From assembly GCA_900314365.1 (NCBI GenBank), contig OMVH01000157.1, forward strand, positions 1 through 12,334: DNA of 12,334 nt. The letters are read 5' to 3'. The notes below the pieces were generated by a model. It saw only the letters and a list, made by a program, of their open reading frames with translations. It did no database searches and was not told the DNA's origin. This stretch comes from an uncultured Prevotella sp. Lineage in GTDB: Bacteria > Bacteroidota > Bacteroidia > Bacteroidales > Bacteroidaceae. Below are positions 5,695 to 12,334 of the stretch, in pieces. The translations under genes were made by a program, and so were the position numbers. Each line of letters starts with the position of its first letter. Within the stretch, counting starts at the first letter, position 1.

Positions 5695-7731
5695 ATGGAC
5701 TACAGTTATTCATTTTTGATACTTCTTCTTCCCTTCCTCAGTTTCTTGGTGCTGGGGCTGGCAGGAATGAAGATGAAAGAGAAGGTAGCCTTCGCCATCG
5801 GCACTACCATGGTCGGTGTACTGTGGGTACTGAGCCTTTGGACAGCCTACAGATATTTCTTCTACACCGGTGACGTCACGGCAGTGTCGGCCGACGGCTT
5901 GCAGCAGGTGACCTACCACGTGAGCAATGGCAGGCTTGCGGAAGGAGTGGAAAAAGGTCTCTATCCCACAATTACCGTGTTCAATTTCGCCTGGCTCAAA
6001 TTCAGTGAGCTTCTCACGTTCATGATCGGGTTCCGTCTGACTCCCATCAGTGTGATGATGCTCATCGTCATAACTACCGTGAGCTTCATGGTGCATATCT
6101 ACAGCTTTGGCTACATGGCTGAGCGCGATAAGGACTACAATAAGATAGGTTACGAGAAAGGTTTCCAGCGTTTCTATGCCTTCCTTTCGCTCTTCACCAT
6201 GAGCATGCTCGGACTGGTTGTGGCCACGAACATCTTCCAGATGTATCTTTTCTGGGAGCTTGTAGGTGTCTGCTCTTATCTGCTCATCGGATTCTATTAT
6301 CCGAAGCATGCCGCTGTGCACGCCTCGAAGAAGGCCTTCATCGTAACGCGTTTCGCCGATCTTTTCTTCCTTATCGGTATACTCTTCTACAGTTTCTATG
6401 TCGGTACGTTCAATTATGACCTCACGGCCGACCAGGAGCTTGCCGTTCATTTGAAGGGTGCTACATGGATTATTCCAGCTGCTCTCTTCCTTATGTTTAT
6501 CGGTGGTGCCGGTAAGAGTGCCATGTTCCCTCTGCACATTTGGCTGCCTGATGCCATGGAAGGTCCGACCCCGGTCAGTGCCCTCATCCATGCTGCAACC
6601 ATGGTTGTAGCCGGTGTATATCAAGTGGCATCACTCTTCCCCATCTATATTAAGTTTGGAGCTGTGGAGCAACTCCACTGGATTGCCTGGATAGCAGCCT
6701 TTACTGCCTTCTATGCTGCTGTGGTGGCCTGTTGTCAGCGTGACATCAAGCGAGGGCTTGCTTTCTCCACTATCTCGCAGATTGCATACATGCTTGTCGC
6801 CCTCGGCGTCAGCTATGGTCTTGACCATGAGAGTGGGCTTGGCTATACGGCAGGTATGTTCCATCTGTTCACCCATGCCATGTTCAAGGCTCTGCTCTTC
6901 CTCTGCTCCGGTAGCATCATTGTCATTATCGGCAGCAATTTCAAGGACTATATGGGCGGGCTTCACAAGTACATGCCCATTACGAACATCTGCTTCCTTA
7001 TTGGATGTCTGGCCATCAGCGGTATTCCGCCCTTTGCAGGCTTCTTCTCCAAGGATGCCATTATCGACGCTTGCTCACTGATGCCGGGTTGGGAAGGCCA
7101 ATTCTTCAAGTGGTGGATGACCCTCGTTGCCATGCTCACGGCCTTCTACATGTTCCGTCTGTACTATGTCATCTTCTGGGGTCAGAGCTACTATGAGCTT
7201 GATCCTGAGCACAGACAGAAACCGAAGGAGTGCCCGATGGTAATGGAGTTCCCCTTGATTTTCCTTGCCATTATTTCGTGTGTGGCGGGATTGATACCCT
7301 TCGGACATTTTGTATCGCCCAATGGTGAGAGTTTCGATATCCACATCAATGCCAGCATTGCTACCACCAGTATTATTGCTGCCGTGATTGGCATAGCCGC
7401 TGCCACTGTGATGTATGCGCCGAAGAAGAACCCCATTCCACTCTATCTCGAGAAACAATTCCCGCGCTTCCACAAGGCTGCCCTTAACCGCTTCTATATT
7501 GACGATGCCTGGCAGTTCTTCACTCATAAGATTGTGTTTGGCTGCTTCTCAAAGCCTATCGCTTGGTTCGACCGCCATGTTATTGACGGTGCTATGAATT
7601 TCATGGCTTGGAGTACTCAGGAAGCCGGAGAGTCCATCCGTCCGTGGCAGAGTGGCGATGTGCGCCAGTATGCCGTTTGGTTCCTTACAGGCAGCGTTGC
7701 CCTTACGCTTGTATTACTTTGCATCCTATAA
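5695..7731 (+). CDS. nuoL: Complex I antiporter-like subunit NuoL
   Basis: NuoL is the distal antiporter-like subunit (MrpA/D family) that ends in the long lateral helix spanning the membrane arm. It has 678 residues, against about 613 in E. coli. Expected functional residues are present: Glu188 in YLFWELVGVCSYLL (E. coli Glu144), Asp222 in TRFADLF (Asp178), Lys274 in GGAGKSAMFPLHIWLPDA (Lys229), the HLFTHAMFKALLF block with His390, His394 and Lys398, and Lys453 in GFFSKDAI (Lys399). The extra length comes partly from a longer polar loop at about residues 57-100 and partly from the region before the last helix. The Asp that opens the usual LDGLS motif is Thr116. Equivalences are from memory of the family. 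Confidence 0.97.
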   Translation: MDYSYSFLILLLPFLSFLVLGLAGMKMKEKVAFAIGTTMVGVLWVLSLWTAYRYFFYTGDVTAVSADGLQQVTYHVSNGRLAEGVEKGLYPTITVFNFAWLKFSELLTFMIGFRLTPISVMMLIVITTVSFMVHIYSFGYMAERDKDYNKIGYEKGFQRFYAFLSLFTMSMLGLVVATNIFQMYLFWELVGVCSYLLIGFYYPKHAAVHASKKAFIVTRFADLFFLIGILFYSFYVGTFNYDLTADQELAVHLKGATWIIPAALFLMFIGGAGKSAMFPLHIWLPDAMEGPTPVSALIHAATMVVAGVYQVASLFPIYIKFGAVEQLHWIAWIAAFTAFYAAVVACCQRDIKRGLAFSTISQIAYMLVALGVSYGLDHESGLGYTAGMFHLFTHAMFKALLFLCSGSIIVIIGSNFKDYMGGLHKYMPITNICFLIGCLAISGIPPFAGFFSKDAIIDACSLMPGWEGQFFKWWMTLVAMLTAFYMFRLYYVIFWGQSYYELDPEHRQKPKECPMVMEFPLIFLAIISCVAGLIPFGHFVSPNGESFDIHINASIATTSIIAAVIGIAAATVMYAPKKNPIPLYLEKQFPRFHKAALNRFYIDDAWQFFTHKIVFGCFSKPIAWFDRHVIDGAMNFMAWSTQEAGESIRPWQSGDVRQYAVWFLTGSVALTLVLLCIL

Positions 7732-7749
7732 TCAGAACAGCAGAAGAAA

Positions 7750-9255
7750 ATGAGTATATTAACATTATTTGTAGTAATCCCGCTCCTGACGCTCTTCGGT
7801 CTTTGGCTGGCCAAGAATGATAATCAGGTGCGTGGTGTGATGCTCACGGGGGCAAGCTGCCTCTTGGCTCTTGCCATCTACGTCACCATCACTTTTATCT
7901 CGATGCGCCATGCAGGTAACACTGACCAGATGCTCTTCACTTACAGCATTCCTTGGTTCCGTCCGTTGAACATCTGTTACAGTGTCGGCGTTGACGGCAT
8001 CTCGGTGGTGATGCTCCTGCTTTCGGCAGTCATTGTGTTCACGGGTACTTTTGCCTCCTGGCAACTTCAACCCATGAAGAAGGAGTATTTCCTTTGGTTC
8101 ACTTTGCTGAGCACCGGTGTCTTCGGATTTTTCATCTCCACCGACATGTTCACCATGTTCATGTTCTATGAGGTAGCACTTATTCCGATGTACCTTCTTA
8201 TTGGAGTTTGGGGTACAGGTCCGAAGGAATATGCTGCCATGAAGCTTACCTTGATGCTTATGGGAGGCTCAGCCCTGCTCATCATTGGTATCTTGGCCAT
8301 CTACTTCTTCAGTGGAGCCACTACGATGGATGTGAATGCCATTGCGCATATGGCCAATATTCCAAAGAATGTGCAGAATGTCTTCTTCCCCTTTGTGTTC
8401 ATTGGTTTTGGTGTTCTTGGAGCACTCTTCCCATTCCACACATGGAGCCCCGACGGTCATGCCAGTGCACCTACTGCTGTCTCTATGCTTCATGCTGGTG
8501 TGCTTATGAAGTTAGGAGGTTATGGTTGCTTCCGCATAGCCATGTACCTTATGCCGGCAGCCCTTGAGATGTGGGCACCTGTTTTCCTTGTGCTCACTTG
8601 CATCTCCGTGGTCTACGGTGCCCTTTCTGCTTGTGTTCAGACTGACCTGAAGTATATCAACGCCTATTCTTCTGTGAGTCACTGTGGCATGGTGCTTTTT
8701 GCACTGCTGATGCTCACTCAGACGGCTATTACAGGAGCAGTGCTTCAGATGCTTTCCCACGGTTTGATGACGGCTCTCTTCTTTGCTGTTATCGGTATGA
8801 TTTATCACCGTTGCGGTACTCGAGATGTGCGCTATCTTGGAGGTCTGATGAAGGTCATCCCCTTCCTCTGTGTCGGATATGTCATTGCGGGTCTTGCCAA
8901 TCTCGGTTTGCCCGGCTTCTCTGGCTTTGTGGCAGAGATGACTATTTTCGTAGGTTCCTTCGAGAATGCTGATGCCTTCCACCGTGTAGCAACCATCATT
9001 GCCTGTACTTCCATTGTAATCACTGCAGTCTACATTCTGCGTGTGGTTGGCAAGATATGCTATCAGAAGATACCCAATCCCAAGTTCCTCGAATTGCACG
9101 ACGCTACGTGGGACGAGCGTGTTGCTGTTGTGGGGCTCATTGCCTGTGTGGCCGGTCTTGGATTGTTCCCCTTGTGGGCTGACAATGTCATTCAGGATGC
9201 TGTCGCTCCCATCATCCAGCATATTGGTCATTTCGTCACCATAGCAAGCTTGTAA
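7750..9255 (+). CDS. nuoM: Complex I antiporter-like subunit NuoM with no TM7 lysine
   Basis: NuoM is the middle antiporter-like subunit of the membrane arm. The 501 residues fit a 14-helix family member. Present are Glu141 in FYEVALIPMYLLIG (E. coli Glu144), Lys254 in GVLMKLGGYG (Lys265) and Glu397 in SGFVAEMTIF (Glu407). PFHTWSPDGH is also clear. The lysine expected in TM7, five residues before the FPFHTW block (Lys234 in E. coli), is Leu223 (codon CTT at 8416-8418), and there is no lysine elsewhere in that helix (about 210-230). NuoL and NuoN here keep theirs. The frame is intact, so this is not a damaged gene. It lies 18 bp after nuoL and 31 bp before nuoN. Confidence 0.97.
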   Translation: MSILTLFVVIPLLTLFGLWLAKNDNQVRGVMLTGASCLLALAIYVTITFISMRHAGNTDQMLFTYSIPWFRPLNICYSVGVDGISVVMLLLSAVIVFTGTFASWQLQPMKKEYFLWFTLLSTGVFGFFISTDMFTMFMFYEVALIPMYLLIGVWGTGPKEYAAMKLTLMLMGGSALLIIGILAIYFFSGATTMDVNAIAHMANIPKNVQNVFFPFVFIGFGVLGALFPFHTWSPDGHASAPTAVSMLHAGVLMKLGGYGCFRIAMYLMPAALEMWAPVFLVLTCISVVYGALSACVQTDLKYINAYSSVSHCGMVLFALLMLTQTAITGAVLQMLSHGLMTALFFAVIGMIYHRCGTRDVRYLGGLMKVIPFLCVGYVIAGLANLGLPGFSGFVAEMTIFVGSFENADAFHRVATIIACTSIVITAVYILRVVGKICYQKIPNPKFLELHDATWDERVAVVGLIACVAGLGLFPLWADNVIQDAVAPIIQHIGHFVTIASL

Positions 9256-9286
9256 GAATAAAACGAACTCTGAAATTCAAAAGAAA

Positions 9287-10780
9287 ATGAACGTTAATTA
9301 CAGTCAGTTCTTAAATATGGTGCCGGAAGTCACGCTTACGACTATCCTGATCATAGTCTTCATAGCCGACTTCTTCACGGCCAAGCGCCCCGGCGAGAGC
9401 AAGAACCGTGGTTGGTTTAATCCGCTTGTCTGCGTGCTTATGCTGGCACAGATACTTGTCAATATCCGTCCTGCCGCTGAGGTTACTGCCTTTGGTGGTA
9501 TGTACATCTCAGGCCCTGCCATAGGTATCATCAAAACCATTCTGGCTTTGGGGGCTCTCATTGTACTCATTCAGAGTCGCGAATGGATGCAGCGTCCTGA
9601 CACAAATTTCAAAGAGGGCGAGTTCTACTTGCTGCTCATCAGTACATTGCTCGGTATGAACATGATGGTCAGTGCCAACCATTTCTTGCTGTTCTTCCTT
9701 GGGCTTGAGATGGCTTCAGTGCCAATGGCCTGCTTGGTCGGGCTCGATAAGTACCGCCACAACTCTGCCGAAGCTGCTGCTAAGTTTATCCTAACAGCCA
9801 CCTTCTCAAGTGGAGTGATGCTTTTTGGCATCAGTTTCCTCTATGGGGCTACAGGAAGTCTTTATTTCTCTGATGTCACATCTTCACTCGCATCTACGTT
9901 TGCTTCCGAAGGTTATACACCGTCTAAAGCTCTCTGCATCATGGGGATGGTGTTCTTCTTCAGTGGTCTTGGCTTTAAGATTAGTCTCGTGCCGTTCCAT
10001 TTCTGGACTGCTGATACTTATCAGGGCGCTCCCACAACAGTCACAGGCTATCTGAGCGTCTGCTCCAAGGGTGCGGCAGCTTTTGCTCTCTGTGCCATTC
10101 TGATGAAAGTGTTTGCTCCGATGGTTATTTACTGGCAGTACATGCTGATGATTGTAGTCGTGCTGAGTATCACGGTGGCCAACCTCTTTGCTATCCATCA
10201 GTCCGACTTAAAGCGATTCATGGCCTTCAGTTCTATTTCGCAGGCTGGCTACATCGTGCTTGCGATGGTAGGTAATTCTGATATGAGCATTACGGCACTG
10301 AGTTTTTACATCCTTATTTATGTAGTAGCAAATATGGCCGTCTTTACTATCATCTCAGCTGTGGAAGAGCATAACGGAGGTGTGGTAGATATGGATGCCT
10401 ATAATGGATTCTATAAGACCAATCCTCGTCTTGCATTCCTGATGACCTTGGCCCTGTTCTCTCTCGGTGGTATCCCTCCTTTCGCAGGTATGTTCTCAAA
10501 GTTCTTTGCTTTCATGGCTGCTGTGAAGGGTGCAGAGATTACAACGACTGTAGGGGCCCTCACTTATGCCACAGTGTTCATAGCATTGATCAACACGGTG
10601 ATAAGCCTCTACTACTATCTGCTTATTGTTAAGGCTATGTACATCAAGCCCAATGATAATCCACTGCCTTGTTTTCGCAGTGCTGTGAGCACTCGGTTTG
10701 CACTTGCTCTTTGCACTGTGGGAGTGGTGCTCTTCGGAGTCTGTTCTTTCGTCTACGACTGGGTAGCACAAGCATTGTAA
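9287..10780 (+). CDS. nuoN: Complex I antiporter-like subunit NuoN
   Basis: NuoN is the antiporter-like subunit nearest the NuoH end of the membrane arm. The 497 residues are of usual length and mostly hydrophobic. Expected residues are present: Glu141 in FLGLEMASVPMACL (E. coli Glu133), Lys231 in GLGFKISLVPFHFWTADTY (Lys217), Lys261 in VCSKGAAAFAL (Lys247) and Lys405 in GMFSKFFAF (Lys395). The segment DLKRFMAFSSISQAGY (307-322) is typical. It is the last gene of the operon; an intrinsic terminator begins 19 nt after its stop codon. Residue equivalences come from remembered alignments. Confidence 0.96.
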   Translation: MNVNYSQFLNMVPEVTLTTILIIVFIADFFTAKRPGESKNRGWFNPLVCVLMLAQILVNIRPAAEVTAFGGMYISGPAIGIIKTILALGALIVLIQSREWMQRPDTNFKEGEFYLLLISTLLGMNMMVSANHFLLFFLGLEMASVPMACLVGLDKYRHNSAEAAAKFILTATFSSGVMLFGISFLYGATGSLYFSDVTSSLASTFASEGYTPSKALCIMGMVFFFSGLGFKISLVPFHFWTADTYQGAPTTVTGYLSVCSKGAAAFALCAILMKVFAPMVIYWQYMLMIVVVLSITVANLFAIHQSDLKRFMAFSSISQAGYIVLAMVGNSDMSITALSFYILIYVVANMAVFTIISAVEEHNGGVVDMDAYNGFYKTNPRLAFLMTLALFSLGGIPPFAGMFSKFFAFMAAVKGAEITTTVGALTYATVFIALINTVISLYYYLLIVKAMYIKPNDNPLPCFRSAVSTRFALALCTVGVVLFGVCSFVYDWVAQAL

Positions 10781-10799
10781 ATCCATTTTCTATCTCTAT

Positions 10800-10850
10800 A
10801 AAGAAGGGTAGGAGCCGACATAGCTTCTGCCCTTCTTTGTTTTCTGTTTT
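10800..10850 (+). terminator. Intrinsic terminator of the nuo operon
   Basis: AAAGAAGGGTAGGAGC (10800-10815) pairs along its whole length with GCTTCTGCCCTTCTTT (10823-10838). This is a 16-bp stem with two G-T wobbles and a 7-nt loop. It is followed by the T-rich run TGTTTTCTGTTTT. It separates the nuo operon from manC. Confidence 0.92.
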
Positions 10851-10922
10851 AGTTATCATAGATACGGAATGGGGCCACATAACAGAGGAAAGCGAGAAAG
10901 TCATAAAATAATGCATTGAAAA

Positions 10923-10954
10923 TTTCGCATCGACATTATTTTTTGTTATTTTTG
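10923..10954 (+). promoter_or_regulatory. Probable manC promoter
   Basis: TATTTTTG (10947-10954) matches the TAnnTTTG consensus. A weak -33 candidate, TTTC (10923-10926), lies 20 nt upstream. The expected start near 10961 leaves a leader of only about 13 nt before the ATG at 10974. The local AT richness makes chance matches more likely than at the other two promoters. Confidence 0.5.
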
Positions 10955-10973
10955 TATTCAAAACAATACTGTT

Positions 10974-12050
10974 ATGACGTTGTCTCGCAATCATGTCGTT
11001 ATTATGGCAGGCGGTGTGGGTAGCCGCTTTTGGCCGATGAGTACACCCGAGCGTCCCAAGCAGTTTATCGACGTGCTTGGAGTGGGGCGTTCGCTATTAC
11101 AACTCACATATGATCGTTTTAAGTCGGTATGTCCCGATGAAAATTTTTGGGTTGTTACAAACAGCAAATACGCGTCAATTGTGAGAGAGCAGCTTCCTCA
11201 ATTGTCAGCTGACCATGTGCTTCAGGAGCCATGTCGCAGGAATACTGCTCCTTGCATAGCCTACGTGAGTTGGCGCATTAAAGCTCAAGACCCGCGGGCC
11301 AACATTGTAGTTACACCGAGCGATCATGTTGTCACCGATCCAGTAGAATTTCGCCGTGTCGTTAGACTTTGCCTGAAGTTCACTTCTGAGACCGATGCTA
11401 TTGTAACCATCGGTATTCGTCCCGACAGACCTGAGACTGGTTATGGGTATATCCAGGCAGACCTTACTTCGAGCAGTGCGCGCAACCGCGAGATTTTCCG
11501 TGTTGACAGTTTCCGTGAGAAGCCCGATCAAGCCACTGCTTTGGGCTATATCCGGCAAAAGAACTACTTTTGGAATGCAGGTATCTTTATCTGGAACGTG
11601 GAAACCATTATCAATGCCTACCGTATCTATGCTCCCAGCATTACTCGCATTTTCGACAGTATGATGGGCGACTTTGGCACTGAGCGCGAGCAAGCCACCT
11701 TGAACAGGCTTTATCCCGACTGTGCCAATATCAGTGTCGACTATGCCATCATGGAAAAAGCCGACGAGATTTTCGTTTGTCCTGCATCCTTTGGCTGGAG
11801 TGATCTCGGTACATGGGGCTCGTTGCTTAAAGAGTCAAAGCGCGATCTCTATGGGAATGCATGTATTGGTCCTGATATTGAGCTCTACGATACCCGTGAC
11901 TGCATCATTCATACCACTCAGCAGAAACGCGTGGTGGTGCAGGGACTAGACCATTTCATTGTGGCTGAAAAAGATGGAACATTACTTATTTGCAAATTGA
12001 GCGAGGAACAACGTATTAAGCAGTTCAGCGACAATTCAAAGCATGAATAA
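10974..12050 (+). CDS. manC: Mannose-1-phosphate guanylyltransferase
   Basis: This cytosolic enzyme makes GDP-mannose from mannose-1-phosphate and GTP, the precursor for mannose, fucose and related sugars in capsule, lipopolysaccharide and glycoproteins. It is a nucleotidyltransferase of the GT-A-like fold. Motifs appear in order: the nucleotide-binding GGVGSRFWPMSTPERPKQF (13-31), EPCRRNTAPCIA (85-96), PSDH (115-118), RPETGYGYI (152-160), FREKP (180-184), WNAGIFIW (200-207), SVDYAIMEK (254-262) and FGWSDLGTW (273-281). At 358 residues it is the single-domain form, lacking the C-terminal cupin isomerase domain of the ~480-residue bifunctional type. It is separated from nuoN by a terminator and its own promoter, so it is probably transcribed alone. 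The ATG used leaves only ten residues before the GG motif, as expected. Confidence 0.95.
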   Translation: MTLSRNHVVIMAGGVGSRFWPMSTPERPKQFIDVLGVGRSLLQLTYDRFKSVCPDENFWVVTNSKYASIVREQLPQLSADHVLQEPCRRNTAPCIAYVSWRIKAQDPRANIVVTPSDHVVTDPVEFRRVVRLCLKFTSETDAIVTIGIRPDRPETGYGYIQADLTSSSARNREIFRVDSFREKPDQATALGYIRQKNYFWNAGIFIWNVETIINAYRIYAPSITRIFDSMMGDFGTEREQATLNRLYPDCANISVDYAIMEKADEIFVCPASFGWSDLGTWGSLLKESKRDLYGNACIGPDIELYDTRDCIIHTTQQKRVVVQGLDHFIVAEKDGTLLICKLSEEQRIKQFSDNSKHE

Positions 12051-12061
12051 TTAAGGTTCTT

Positions 12062-12103
12062 CCCTTGGACTGGTTATTGCAAGAGAGCACGCCAGTTCAA
12101 GGG
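12062..12103 (+). terminator. Inverted repeat after manC, possible terminator or processing hairpin
   Basis: CCCTTGGACTGG (12062-12073) pairs with CCAGTTCAAGGG (12092-12103). The stem is 12 bp with one G-T wobble and an 18-nt loop, beginning 11 nt after the manC stop. No T tract follows, so it is not a classic intrinsic terminator. It could still mark the end of the manC transcript or stabilise it. Confidence 0.45.
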
Positions 12104-12334
12104 TAGCATCATAAATCAAAACAAGTAACTCAAGCATCGGAAGTAAATATCCCTTTGCAGGAGCACTCTTCGACGTTATTAAGGTGTTGCAGAGACATGC
12201 CAAACAAACAGATATATCAACCAATTATAAAAATAAAGTTCAACCTCGTCAACCCTCATTAAAAACAAGGCTAAAAGTAGAGACTGACAACCCAATCAGG
12301 AATTATGGCCCTCTATTGGCAACCTGTCTAGGAA
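12104..12334. other. Right-edge intergenic DNA with nothing recognised
   Basis: I see no open frame with a plausible start, no tRNA shape, no clear TAnnTTTG promoter on either strand and no repeat. The stretch is AT-rich. It may be the upstream region of a gene beyond the edge. Confidence 0.6.

Noticed and set aside
12104..12334. Possible small gene on either strand at the right edge
   Set aside because: The longest minus-strand stretch is about 40 codons with an ATG giving only 26 residues, and it has no promoter or recognisable product.
1..12334. Mobile element, phage, CRISPR or defence cluster
   Set aside because: No transposase or integrase frame, no spaced repeats, and no foreign-looking gene; the ten nuo genes and manC account for nearly all of the DNA.

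Overview
The window is a chromosomal segment that looks like the order Bacteroidales (Prevotella/Bacteroides-type). Three lines of sequence evidence agree. Intergenic promoters match the Bacteroidota form, a TAnnTTTG box with a TTG-type element about 20 nt upstream. Most genes lack a Shine-Dalgarno sequence. The respiratory complex I locus has a fused nuoCD and no nuoE, nuoF or nuoG. The species cannot be named from this window.

Layout, left to right: (1) a tRNA-Val(GAC) gene on the minus strand, cut by the left edge, with its own promoter; (2) about 300 bp of divergent intergenic DNA with a promoter for the next operon; (3) a ten-gene plus-strand operon, nuoA-nuoB-nuoCD-nuoH-nuoI-nuoJ-nuoK-nuoL-nuoM-nuoN (357-10780), closed by a strong intrinsic terminator; (4) a separately promoted single-domain mannose-1-phosphate guanylyltransferase gene, manC (10974-12050), followed by an inverted repeat; (5) about 230 bp at the right edge in which I recognise nothing.

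The ten nuo genes encode the eleven conserved core subunits of a membrane-bound quinone-reducing, proton-pumping complex. NuoB, NuoCD and NuoI make the peripheral arm, with cluster N2 on NuoB and two [4Fe-4S] clusters on NuoI. NuoH with NuoB and NuoD forms the quinone pocket. NuoA, J, K and the antiporter-like L, M and N make the proton-translocating arm. The NADH-oxidising module (NuoE, F, G) is absent: nuoCD is followed after 29 bp by nuoH. The electron donor is therefore not the usual NuoF-bound NADH and cannot be read from this window. ManC supplies GDP-mannose for surface glycans and is probably unrelated to the respiratory operon.

The observations most worth a second look are the missing donor module, replacement by leucine of the lysine expected in TM7 of NuoM (NuoL and NuoN keep theirs), a structured gap between nuoH and nuoI, and Shine-Dalgarno sequences at only the two overlapping gene junctions. 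I found no mobile element, CRISPR array, defence system or clearly new gene cluster; this is mostly a conserved housekeeping region.
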